A DNA stretch of 21,208 bases from Candidatus Omnitrophota bacterium (GTDB lineage: Bacteria > Hinthialibacterota > Hinthialibacteria > JAKQFZ01): contig JAKQFZ010000678.1 in assembly GCA_029558215.1 (NCBI GenBank), positions 1 to 21,208 on the forward strand. The letters run 5' to 3'. Below, piece after piece: positions 1 to 7,622 of the stretch. The first letter of the stretch is position 1. Each line of letters begins with the position of its first letter. A program made the translations under genes and the position numbers. The notes beneath the pieces were generated by a model. The model was given only the letters and a program-made list of their open reading frames with translations. It had not been told where the DNA came from and ran no database searches.

Positions 1-1
1 T

Positions 2-763
2 AAGATCTCCGGTGCGGTCGGAACGTTTGCGCATCTGAGTCCCGAGATCGAGGAACGTGCCTGTGCACACCTCGGTCTGAAGGCCGCTGCCATCTCCACA
101 CAGGTTCTTCAGCGCGATCGGCACGCACAGTATCTGACAGCACTCGGCACGCTGGCATCCCAGATTGAGAAAATGGCGCTGGAACTGCGCCACCTTCAGC
201 GCACGGAAGTTCTCGAAGTTGAAGAGGCCTTCACCAAGGGACAGAAGGGGTCTTCGGCCATGCCTCACAAACGCAATCCAATTTCCGGTGAGAACCTCAC
301 AGGTCTCGCGAGGTTGGTTCGTGGTGGCGTGATTCCTTGTCTGGAAAACGTTGCGTTGTGGCACGAGCGGGATATCTCGCACTCCTCCGTTGAGAGGGTT
401 GTGCTTCCGGACGTTTCCATTTTGATGGACTACATGTTGCACCGGTTGCATCGACTTCTCAAGGGTCTGGTGGTCTATCCTGAACGCATGAAGGAAAACC
501 TTGAACGCACGCGTGGCCTGATCTTTTCCCAAACGGTTCTTCTCGCACTGGCGCGCAAAGGCGTGTCTCGGGAGAAATCCTACGAGATGGTGCAGCGCAA
601 CAGCATGAAGGTCTGGGAAGAGGGGGGCGATCTGTGCAGCCTTCTGACCAAGGATGCGGATGTGCAGGCGGTCTTGAGCCCGGAGGAAATCGCCCAGTGC
701 TTTGACCTGAAGAGGCATCTTCGCCACGTGGACAGCATTTTCCGTCGGGTCGGTCTTCTGTGA
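2..763 (+). CDS. purB: Adenylosuccinate lyase, C-terminal part (5' end outside window)
   Basis: This is the last 253 codons of adenylosuccinate lyase, which releases fumarate from SAICAR and from adenylosuccinate in purine synthesis in the cytoplasm. The reading frame is open from base 2, so the start lies upstream of the window. The fumarase/aspartase superfamily signature GSSAMPHKRNP is encoded at about 248-280; its serine loop carries the general base in this family. Upstream of it, STQVLQRDRHAQYL (about 95-136) matches the conserved QxxxRD region of PurB. The rest is the helical C-terminal domain, ending with TGA at 761-763. An 89-nt gap separates it from the next gene, so it may or may not share a transcript with the signalling cluster. 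The signature specifies the superfamily; PurB rather than argininosuccinate lyase or fumarase is judged from the flanking residues. Confidence 0.95.
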   Translation, partial: KISGAVGTFAHLSPEIEERACAHLGLKAAAISTQVLQRDRHAQYLTALGTLASQIEKMALELRHLQRTEVLEVEEAFTKGQKGSSAMPHKRNPISGENLTGLARLVRGGVIPCLENVALWHERDISHSSVERVVLPDVSILMDYMLHRLHRLLKGLVVYPERMKENLERTRGLIFSQTVLLALARKGVSREKSYEMVQRNSMKVWEEGGDLCSLLTKDADVQAVLSPEEIAQCFDLKRHLRHVDSIFRRVGLL

Positions 764-779
764 CCTGGAAAGGCATCCA

Positions 780-802
780 GCCAGAGAATCCGATCTTCTG
801 GC
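780..802 (+). other. Small inverted repeat in the purB-receiver gap
   Basis: GCCAGA (780-785) and TCTGGC (797-802) form a perfect 6-bp stem with an 11-nt loop, 17 nt after the purB stop. No T-run follows, so it is not a canonical intrinsic terminator. It could be a weak terminator, an RNA-processing site or chance. The rest of the 764-852 gap holds only the AGGAAAGG ribosome binding site (837-844) of the next gene. Confidence 0.3.
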
Positions 803-852
803 GAGAACGACACCACTTGGCCTGACGACGTACGGCAGGAAAGGACTTTGCC

Positions 853-1233
853 ATGGCGGGTGAGACGATCCTCATCGTAGACGATGAGAGAAGTATTCAG
901 CGGATTCTGGAGTTCAATCTCCGAAAGGCGGGATATGAGACTCGACTCGCCGAAGATGGGTTGCAGGCGATGGCTCGGATGAGGGAAGCAAAACCGGATT
1001 TGGTCGTACTCGATGTGATGATGCCGAATATGGACGGCTATGAAGTCTGTCGAGAGATTCGTTCTGATACTGATTTGAGGGATGTTCTTGTTGTCTTGTT
1101 GACAGCGCGAGGCCAGGAGATCGATCGGGACAAGGGCGTGGAGGTGGGCGCAGATGTCTATGCCACCAAGCCCTTCAGTCCCCGAATTCTCCTTCAAACG
1201 ATTCGGGACTTGCTGGACACGCGCAGTCAATGA
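853..1233 (+). CDS. Single-domain response regulator (CheY/DivK-like receiver)
   Basis: A 126-residue protein consisting only of a phosphoacceptor receiver domain. The acidic pocket D10/D11, the phosphorylation site D54 (in VVLDVMMPNMDG), T84 (LLTAR) and K106 (in the cis-proline KPF motif) are all present, so it should be phosphorylatable. There is no DNA-binding or enzymatic output domain, so it must act through protein partners. The start ATG follows AGGAAAGG (837-844) with 8 nt spacing. It is 27 nt upstream of a GAF-PP2C phosphatase gene; receiver-PP2C fusions are a common arrangement, so this pair may be a split version of that architecture. Two histidine kinases in the same cluster (3546-5255 and 7609-9357) lack receivers and are natural candidate phosphodonors; that pairing is inferred. 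Confidence 0.95.
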   Translation: MAGETILIVDDERSIQRILEFNLRKAGYETRLAEDGLQAMARMREAKPDLVVLDVMMPNMDGYEVCREIRSDTDLRDVLVVLLTARGQEIDRDKGVEVGADVYATKPFSPRILLQTIRDLLDTRSQ

Positions 1234-1260
1234 TTTTGTTCGGCCGGATGAGGAAAAGCC

Positions 1261-2646
1261 ATGCAGAGAATCAGCTCGGTGCATTCCGACAGCAATGCCA
1301 TGCAGGAACGCCAGCAACTGGTGCAACAGCTGAATGAAGCGCTGCGGGATCTCGATGACCAGTTGGAAGAGACGTCGTCGCTGTATGAGCAGTTGGCGGC
1401 GCTCTATCACATGTTCGGGCTGTTCGGACAGATGCCCGACACGGACACAATTCCCCACGAAGTCCTTCGCTTTTGTCTCGAGAACCTTGGGGCGACGAGA
1501 GCCTTTGTCGGGTTGCTTGATGGAGATCGCCTGACGATCAAGTACCATACCGGTCTTGAGAAACTGAACACGACAGAATTCCTTCTCTCCGATGAACACG
1601 GGCTGCTTTCCTTCTGCCGCAACAACAACCGAAGCGCTATCGTGAATGACTTTTCCGTGGACAGTCGAATGCGGTGTTCATATTGCTCGAGTCTGGGTTT
1701 CAAACGTGTGGTTTGTGCCCCACTCTCCCTGGGAGCCAAAGTCATTGGATTTCTTGTTGTAGCGGACACCAGGGACGGGAGCGACTTCTCCGCCGGACAT
1801 GGCAAACTGGTCACCTCAATTAGCCATCCTCTTGCGAACGTTCTGGAGAATGCCCGACTGCGTCAGAAAGAGATCGAGAAGAAAGTCCTCGAACGGGAAC
1901 TGGAGATCGCCAGAAGAATTCAGCAAAGACTTCTGCCAAACACTCCGGTCGAGATACCCGGACTGCAAATATGTGGCCGGACGGTGCCCGCTCTTGTCAT
2001 TGGGGGTGACTACTTTGATTTCTTTCCCTTGGAGCGCGAACGTATCGCTGTCGTTCTGGGGGATGCCGTTGGCAAGGGCGTTTCGGCCGGACTGTTGATG
2101 ACCATGCTCAAAGGTATGCTTCAGGTGCTTCCGATCAAACAGTCTTCTCCAGGAGCCGTACTTGAGCAGATCAACAGGGCACTTTTCCAGCAGGATCTGG
2201 TGGAGCATTTTGTGACGATGGTCTACTGTGTGTACGATGGCAGCACTCGGACGCTCTGCATGGCCAACGCGGGACATGAGCCACCCGTACTTTTCCATGG
2301 GGATGGACGTTCCCCAGAAATGCTCCGATTGGCCTGCTTGCCTCTGGGTGTGAAGCCGGCGGAGCACTATCAGGAAACCACGATCACACTCGCGCCTGAA
2401 GATGTTCTGCTCATCCACTCTGACGGTCTCAGTGAAGCGCGCAACCAACAGGATGAAGAGTTCGGAGTCGAGAGGATTCAACGAACCGTCCAGAGCCACC
2501 TGAATCAAGACGCATGGGATATCGTCCAAGTGCTGCACAAGGCTGTTGAGCGATATGTTGGCGATCTGGCCCAGCACGATGACGTGACCAGCATCATCCT
2601 TCGAGTGTGCCGAAATGCAGAAGACTCCAAGCAGGCGGCTTCATAG
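1261..2646 (+). CDS. GAF-PP2C (RsbU/SpoIIE-type) serine/threonine phosphatase
   Basis: A 461-residue soluble protein. An N-terminal coiled-coil-like helix (about 15-50) leads into a GAF domain (about 60-200), a linker helix (200-225) and a PPM/SpoIIE phosphatase domain (225-450). The opening LEIARRIQQRLLP is typical of RsbU-type enzymes. Metal-binding aspartates are visible in GGDYFD (D250), GDAVGKG (D268), HSDGLSEA (D388) and QHDDVTS (D440/D441), so it should be catalytically active. In known systems such phosphatases dephosphorylate STAS anti-anti-sigma factors in partner switching; no such substrate is encoded here. The GAF domain has an unusual cysteine set (C119, C139, C142, C152) that might bind a metal or sense redox state. 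The upstream receiver protein is a likely regulator in trans. No membrane segment is visible. Confidence 0.93.
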   Translation: MQRISSVHSDSNAMQERQQLVQQLNEALRDLDDQLEETSSLYEQLAALYHMFGLFGQMPDTDTIPHEVLRFCLENLGATRAFVGLLDGDRLTIKYHTGLEKLNTTEFLLSDEHGLLSFCRNNNRSAIVNDFSVDSRMRCSYCSSLGFKRVVCAPLSLGAKVIGFLVVADTRDGSDFSAGHGKLVTSISHPLANVLENARLRQKEIEKKVLERELEIARRIQQRLLPNTPVEIPGLQICGRTVPALVIGGDYFDFFPLERERIAVVLGDAVGKGVSAGLLMTMLKGMLQVLPIKQSSPGAVLEQINRALFQQDLVEHFVTMVYCVYDGSTRTLCMANAGHEPPVLFHGDGRSPEMLRLACLPLGVKPAEHYQETTITLAPEDVLLIHSDGLSEARNQQDEEFGVERIQRTVQSHLNQDAWDIVQVLHKAVERYVGDLAQHDDVTSIILRVCRNAEDSKQAAS

Positions 2647-2682
2647 GAGATTCACTTTGCCGGGAAAGGAAACAATGCACAG

Positions 2683-3549
2683 ATGAGCTCGACAGTTGAC
2701 CCCATCAAAGTGCGTCAGATGCTTTCAAGGATTGAGAGTGTCCCCACGTTGCCCACGGTTGTCAGCGAACTTTTTGAGCAACTGCGCAGCCCGAGAACAT
2801 CCGCGGACGACATCAATCGGATCATTGTCAAGGATCAGTCGTTGACGTCCAAAGTTCTTCGTGTTGCCAACTCCGCTTTCTACGGCTTTCCCAGGAAGAT
2901 CAGTTCGGTCACGCACGCGGTTGTCATTCTGGGTTTTGAAACGGTGCGGAACCTGGCGTTGACTATCTCGGTGTTCAGCACATTCAGCTCGACGGAAAAA
3001 GGTGGTTTTGACCGACTTGCCTTCTGGCGGCATTCCCTCGCGTGTGCGGTCATTTCGCGCAGCATCGCCGCGCGCCTCAAATCCAAGGAACTTGAGGATG
3101 TGTTCATCATGGGACTGCTGCATGACTTGGGGAAGGTCATTCTGGATCAGTATTTCCCGGAAGAGTTCAGCAAGGTCGTCCAGAGCGCGAAGGACAATCA
3201 TCTGCTGATCATTGACGCGGAGAAGGAGATTCTTGGCATCAGCCATCCGCTCGTGGGAGCCGTTGTGGCGGAAGGATGGGGTCTTCCGAACTCGATAGCA
3301 CAAGTCATGAGATATCACCACGCTCCTGGTTCTTCACAGCACGCTCTGGAAGCCTCGGCGATGGTTCATATTGGTGATGTCCTGGCACGAACCAAGAAGA
3401 TCGGATCGGGAGGCGATGACCTTGTTCCTCCCCTGAAAACAGAGGCGTTGAAGGTTCTCAAACTGGCGCCAAGTGAACTGGGAGCTATTGCCAAACAGTT
3501 GGATGACGAGATCCACAAGATGGATTCTTTCATGGAACAGGCACGATGA
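2683..3549 (+). CDS. HDOD-domain signalling protein
   Basis: A 288-residue soluble protein whose body (about 15-235) is an HDOD domain, an HD-related helical fold found in bacterial signalling and regulation. The typical opening (IESVPTLPTVVSELFEQL), the middle SLTSKVLRVANSAFYG and the GLLHDLGK segment (H147, D148) are present. H117, H188, H212/H213 and D232 are also present, so more HD-type ligands survive than in many HDOD proteins; enzymatic activity is possible but not established. ATG 2683 is the only plausible in-frame start, although its AAAGGA site (2665-2670) is 12 nt away. The last four bases overlap the start of the histidine kinase gene (ATGA), implying translational coupling. HDOD proteins often act as adaptors near histidine kinases. 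Confidence 0.92.
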   Translation: MSSTVDPIKVRQMLSRIESVPTLPTVVSELFEQLRSPRTSADDINRIIVKDQSLTSKVLRVANSAFYGFPRKISSVTHAVVILGFETVRNLALTISVFSTFSSTEKGGFDRLAFWRHSLACAVISRSIAARLKSKELEDVFIMGLLHDLGKVILDQYFPEEFSKVVQSAKDNHLLIIDAEKEILGISHPLVGAVVAEGWGLPNSIAQVMRYHHAPGSSQHALEASAMVHIGDVLARTKKIGSGGDDLVPPLKTEALKVLKLAPSELGAIAKQLDDEIHKMDSFMEQAR

Positions 3550-5255
3550 ACCAACAAGACTCAGAGCGCGGCAACAACGGGTTGGACAGACGGACAGTTC
3601 ATGGCAATGATTCTGTCTCAGCTCCGATCCAAGCCGATTCGATTGACGACGTGCTTCGTGCACGCATCTCTCAGTTGGAGAAGGCCAATGAGGCGCTGCG
3701 GTTTTCTTTTGGCCGTCTGGCCAGTCTTCAGGAGATGGCGCGAGCGATAAGCGCCACACATGATCTCTATGAAATCCTTGAGAAGGTCATTGGTCTGGTG
3801 TGCGATTTCCTGCAAGCCCGGGAATCCGTCTGGCTGTGGTTTGACAGCGAAACCCTGGAGTACATCCCCGACCAACGGCTGCATGGCACGAACGTCCTGG
3901 CACCTGCCGTTCAGGCGTACATTGAGGAAGGCATTCTTGACTGGGCACTGCAGCAGCGTCGTCCCGCGATCATCTCCCTGTCACAGACCGATCCAGGAGG
4001 AACTGATGTCCTGGTGCCGTTTGTGACTTCGGTTGGAATGAGTGCGGTACTTCACCTGGAGACAACACTTGAGGAGAGTTGCTACGAAGGTCAGCATTTC
4101 GAGATTCTCTCCCTGATCCAAAGTCATGCAGCAACAGCTCTTGAAAACGCCAGGCTTTGGGGCGAGATGGAGAATTTCAAAGACTACACGCACAACACCA
4201 TCGAAAGTCTTCAACAGGGCGTCATCGTTCTCAATGAAAGGAACGAAGTCACGCTTGCCAACCGTGTCTCACTGGAGATTTTCGGCCTGCTTGACAGTCA
4301 GGTGATCGGCCTGAACTGGGTGCAGATTGTTCCACCGGAGTTTTTGGGCACCATTGACGATCTCCTCACTCAGGCGCTCATTCAAGGCCGTTCAGAGGAA
4401 GAGGAAATCACACTCGATCGTCCCGATGGCTCCAAGTCCGTTGCCGTGACTGCCTCTCTTCTGAAGAATGCTCGGGGGGATGGTCTCGGTCTTATTTTGG
4501 TGTTGAGAGATTTGACCGAGAGCAAGGAAATTCTGGAGCTCCAGAAGTTGGATCAACTCAAGACGGAATTCCTCTCCAATGTATCCCATGAGTTGCGAAC
4601 CCCGATCACTTCAATCAAAGCCTACACGGAAACACTCCTTGATCAGGTTGAATCTGAAGATGTCGAAACGCAGAAGGAATTCCTTCGTGTCGTGATTCAG
4701 GAAACCGAAAGACTCTCCCGATTGATAGAGGATCTCCTCGATCTCTCACGCATTGAACGGGGGAAGGTGGAATTCCATTTCGAGCGGGGCGATCTTCAAG
4801 ACGTGCTCCAGCGTGCTGTTGCCATGCTCCAGCCATCAGCTCCACTCCACCAACTGCAGATCGTGGCCGATGCATCACTGGAACCTTTCGAATTCGACCG
4901 GGACAAAATACATCAGGTGATCAACAACCTTCTTGGCAACGCCATTAAGTACTCCCCTCGTGGCGGGCTCATCCAGGTTGCTGTCTCCCCAGAGGGCTCG
5001 CAGGTGCACCTCTCCGTTCAGGACAGCGGGATCGGCATCACTGACGAAGATCTCCCCAAACTGTTCGGAAGGTTCTTCAGGGCGGAGAGTCCGCTCAAGT
5101 ATGAAGTTCCTGGCACTGGCTTGGGTTTGGTTATCTCTCAGTTCATTGTTCATGCCCACCGTGGTAGAATCTGGGTTGAGAGTGAGTATGGCAGAGGCAC
5201 AACGGTTCACGTTGTCCTGCCCAAAAAGCCGGCAGAAGCGGCGTTACAGCAGTAG
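3546..5255 (+). CDS. Cytoplasmic GAF-PAS sensor histidine kinase (first of two)
   Basis: A 569-residue kinase with no membrane segment. A coiled-coil start (about 33-65) precedes a GAF domain (about 65-205), a PAS domain (about 215-325, ending VLRDLTESKE), a HisKA dimerisation helix pair with phospho-acceptor H348 in SNVSHELRTP, and a HATPase domain with the N box (HQVINNLLGNAIKYSP, 456-471), G1 box DSGIGI (493-498) and G2 box GTGLGL (523-528). All catalytic boxes are intact. It overlaps the HDOD gene by 4 nt. No receiver or HPt domain is attached, so the lone receiver at 853-1233 is the nearest candidate partner. The ligand of the GAF and PAS domains cannot be read from sequence. It shares domain order with the kinase at 7609-9357. 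Confidence 0.95.
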   Translation: MNQQDSERGNNGLDRRTVHGNDSVSAPIQADSIDDVLRARISQLEKANEALRFSFGRLASLQEMARAISATHDLYEILEKVIGLVCDFLQARESVWLWFDSETLEYIPDQRLHGTNVLAPAVQAYIEEGILDWALQQRRPAIISLSQTDPGGTDVLVPFVTSVGMSAVLHLETTLEESCYEGQHFEILSLIQSHAATALENARLWGEMENFKDYTHNTIESLQQGVIVLNERNEVTLANRVSLEIFGLLDSQVIGLNWVQIVPPEFLGTIDDLLTQALIQGRSEEEEITLDRPDGSKSVAVTASLLKNARGDGLGLILVLRDLTESKEILELQKLDQLKTEFLSNVSHELRTPITSIKAYTETLLDQVESEDVETQKEFLRVVIQETERLSRLIEDLLDLSRIERGKVEFHFERGDLQDVLQRAVAMLQPSAPLHQLQIVADASLEPFEFDRDKIHQVINNLLGNAIKYSPRGGLIQVAVSPEGSQVHLSVQDSGIGITDEDLPKLFGRFFRAESPLKYEVPGTGLGLVISQFIVHAHRGRIWVESEYGRGTTVHVVLPKKPAEAALQQ

Positions 5256-5264
5256 ACAGATACA

Positions 5265-7253
5265 ATGGCAGACGAACAACAAAATAAGACGGTTGTTGGT
5301 GCGGACTCTGAACGAAGCCAGATCGGCAATGTTCAGGACGTTCTGACTCTCTTGTTTTCGGAGAGTCGGCCACTTCAACTTCAGGCTATTGCGGCAGCAG
5401 GCCAGATGGGAACGCCTCTTTTGCTCAGGGCATTGTTGTGGAAGTATGCGGACGGCGTCTCAATTGTTTCCAACGCGGTGGATGAGGCGCTCACTCCTCA
5501 TTTGAGCCGTATTCGAGGCATCCTGTGGCGCGAAGCATCCAGTCCGATGCGCCGCGTCAGAGCGGCAAGCGTCCACTTGCTCAGGCAGGTGGCCGGACTC
5601 AAGGATGTTGGGAAATTTTTTCCTCTTTTGGATGACTATGAACTCCAGGTCAGGGACAGGACCAAGCAGGCGATTCGCGAGGTTGTTGGCCGCGAGTTGG
5701 GAAGTCTCGAAAACCTCGACAATCTTGAGGAACGCCATCAAGCACTCTCTTCATTGTACCGGGATTTCTTGGCGCTTTCGGCTTCAGGAAGAGCGAAGCA
5801 ACAATTCGGTGTTGAGATACTTGTGATGATTGGGGTTCGTTCACCCAATGCTTTCTGGCATTTTCTCGCAGAGACACCAGGCATAGATCTGAATCTTTTC
5901 TCTGGAGAGTTCACACGAGGAACAGACCAGGATTCCAGGATGCTTCTGTATCGCGGACTGGTGGCCAAGGAACCCCGCGTGGAAGTCTTTGTTTTGCAGA
6001 CAATCCGAAATCTCCTGCAGCGAGAGTTGATCTCTGGTCATCTGGATGTACTCAATCTCTTCTCGGAAACGGACAAGCAGACCATTGTTCAGACTTTGGA
6101 TCGCGCCGGACTTTTCGACAAATTTATCGCTAAGTTCTGGGAAATCAACTCGGTAAGACAAGTCGATCTCTTGGCCATGCTCAAGTATACCTTCATGGAG
6201 ACCCATGTAGACTTCCTGCGAAGTTGCCTTGCGCATCCCAACACGGAGATTAGTTCTCAGGCTCTGCTTCTGTTGGCAAAGCTTAAGTCTGGCCTTCAAC
6301 AGGGCGATTTCGCTAAGGCGCTGGGCTCTCAGAATCCGGAGACCGTATTGAGCGCGGTTGCCATCCTCTCTGAGGAAGGGACAGTTGAATCATTGCCAGC
6401 CATAGTTCCGCTGTTGAACCACACATCCGAAGAGGTGGCTCGACATGCAGCGCTGTGCGTGGCTCGAATCAGCGAAAGGCAGTTGTTTTCACGTTTCGAC
6501 TCACTTGGAGACAAGGTGCTCGAACGCATCGCGAAAACGCTTCACCGTTTGAATCCAAACCTCATCAGTGACATCTCCGCCAAGTTAGATTCACTGTCGG
6601 GCAAGGAGAAGGCGAAATCGGTACGAATTTTGCTCTCTCTCTCAACGGAGCAGGAAGCCCGAGAGGCGCTTGAGACACTCATGGAGGATGAGAACGCCCA
6701 TGTTCGGGCATCCGCTGCCAAAGGTGTCTCTGGATTCTCGTCCGACGAGGTCGCTGGTATCCTGGACAAACTGCTTCAGGACGAGGATCCCAGGGTTCGT
6801 GCCAACGCCATTGAGGAGATCGCTGGTTCCCCGAACCAGCGGGTGGTTCAGATGCTGTTTCAGTCCGCTCGAAGCCGACATGGAAGAGAAAGAGCCAACG
6901 CCCTGAAAAAACTCTGGGAGTTGGGCTATCGAGGCTATGAGTTGTCCGTCGCTCAGATGATTGAGGATCCGGATCCTTATATTCGTGCCAGCGGACTGTG
7001 GGTCGTGGGAGAGATCGAAGCACCAAGTTTGATGAAACTGGTGCAGGATCGATTGTCCGATCCGCAGCCCATTGTTCGAAGATCGGCCGTGAATGCCATC
7101 CGAAGAAAGGCCGAGTCGAACCAGGTGCGAACTCTGTTTCCACTTTTGAAAGATCCGGATGAAAGCGTTCGACATGCAGTCAACATGGCCTTGAAGGAAC
7201 GACTGAATCTGGAAATGGCTCCGGGACATGAGCCAGAGCAAACAGGACAATAG
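5265..7253 (+). CDS. HEAT-repeat scaffold protein
   Basis: A 662-residue soluble alpha-solenoid with no signal peptide or membrane helix. HEAT-like helix pairs with the usual D-x-x-x-x-V-R-x-x-A pattern are clearest in the C-terminal third: around 474-490 (DENAHVRASAAKG), 506-520 (DEDPRVRANAIEEIA), 568-584 (DPDPYIRASGLWVVG), 597-613 (LSDPQPIVRRSAVNAI) and 626-643 (LKDPDESVRHAVNMAL). Further copies occur near 93-144 and 375-402, and the middle (150-350) is a more diverged helical region. Such repeats bind protein partners, so a scaffold or adaptor role between the two flanking kinases is plausible but inferred. The start is 9 nt after the kinase stop with no strong ribosome binding site, consistent with translational coupling. 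The exact function is not recognisable. Confidence 0.85.
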   Translation: MADEQQNKTVVGADSERSQIGNVQDVLTLLFSESRPLQLQAIAAAGQMGTPLLLRALLWKYADGVSIVSNAVDEALTPHLSRIRGILWREASSPMRRVRAASVHLLRQVAGLKDVGKFFPLLDDYELQVRDRTKQAIREVVGRELGSLENLDNLEERHQALSSLYRDFLALSASGRAKQQFGVEILVMIGVRSPNAFWHFLAETPGIDLNLFSGEFTRGTDQDSRMLLYRGLVAKEPRVEVFVLQTIRNLLQRELISGHLDVLNLFSETDKQTIVQTLDRAGLFDKFIAKFWEINSVRQVDLLAMLKYTFMETHVDFLRSCLAHPNTEISSQALLLLAKLKSGLQQGDFAKALGSQNPETVLSAVAILSEEGTVESLPAIVPLLNHTSEEVARHAALCVARISERQLFSRFDSLGDKVLERIAKTLHRLNPNLISDISAKLDSLSGKEKAKSVRILLSLSTEQEAREALETLMEDENAHVRASAAKGVSGFSSDEVAGILDKLLQDEDPRVRANAIEEIAGSPNQRVVQMLFQSARSRHGRERANALKKLWELGYRGYELSVAQMIEDPDPYIRASGLWVVGEIEAPSLMKLVQDRLSDPQPIVRRSAVNAIRRKAESNQVRTLFPLLKDPDESVRHAVNMALKERLNLEMAPGHEPEQTGQ

Positions 7254-7254
7254 A

Positions 7255-7283
7255 GTCTCTGGAGTGTGACCTTCCCCAGAGAC
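7255..7283 (+). other. Perfect 8-bp intercistronic hairpin
   Basis: GTCTCTGG (7255-7262) and CCAGAGAC (7276-7283) are exact reverse complements with a 13-nt loop, lying directly after the HEAT gene stop and before the FlhB-like gene. No T-run follows, so it is not a standard terminator; it may stabilise or process the transcript. It would sequester the in-frame GTG at 7266, favouring ATG 7302 as the downstream start. Confidence 0.5.
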
Positions 7284-7301
7284 GGTTCAACTAAGGTTTA
7301 C

Positions 7302-7622
7302 ATGAGACAAGACGAGACAAAAAGCGATCAGACACGCAAGGCCGCCGCACTGCGATACCGGCCGCGCGAAGATGCTGCTCCCATGGTTGTGGCCAAGGGT
7401 CGTGGTCTGATCGCCGAACGTATCATCGCCATCGCGAAAGAGCATGAGATTCCGATCTTTCGTGATGACCTGCTTGTGGGCTTGCTGATCAATCAACCTT
7501 TGGATAGGGGCATTCCCCCGACACTTTACGAGGCCGTTGCCCAGGTTCTCGCCTTTCTGTATCGGTTGAAACGCAAGTCGGTAGCCAGACCGAAGGGAGT
7601 CAGGGAAAATGCTGTCCGCTGA
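7302..7622 (+). CDS. Orphan FlhB C-terminal-domain-like protein (FhlB/YlqH type)
   Basis: A 106-residue protein matching only the cytoplasmic domain of the flagellar/type III export switch protein FlhB/YscU. Residues 14-93 follow the family: AAALRYRP, then APMVVAKGRGLIAERIIAIA, the buried RDDLLVGLL region, then IPPTLYEAVAQVLAFLYRLKR. The membrane part is absent. At the autocleavage site, where FlhB has N-P-T-H, this protein has D9-Q10-T11-R12, so self-cleavage should not occur. Stand-alone FlhB-C proteins are known (FhlB, YlqH), but no flagellar or secretion gene is visible here. ATG 7302 is preferred to the in-frame GTG at 7266 because AAGG (7293-7296) lies 5 nt upstream, while the GTG sits in a hairpin loop. 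Its 3' end overlaps the next kinase by 14 nt. Its role in this cluster is unknown. Confidence 0.85.
   Translation: MRQDETKSDQTRKAAALRYRPREDAAPMVVAKGRGLIAERIIAIAKEHEIPIFRDDLLVGLLINQPLDRGIPPTLYEAVAQVLAFLYRLKRKSVARPKGVRENAVR

Noticed and set aside
580..1599. Minus-strand open frame of 339 codons across the purB end, receiver and phosphatase genes
   Set aside because: It spans three supported plus-strand features and has no recognisable motif or coherent composition.
7266..7301. GTG 7266 as the start of the FlhB-like gene
   Set aside because: It lies in the loop of the 7255-7283 hairpin, its GGAG is too close (1 nt), and the added residues do not resemble the family.
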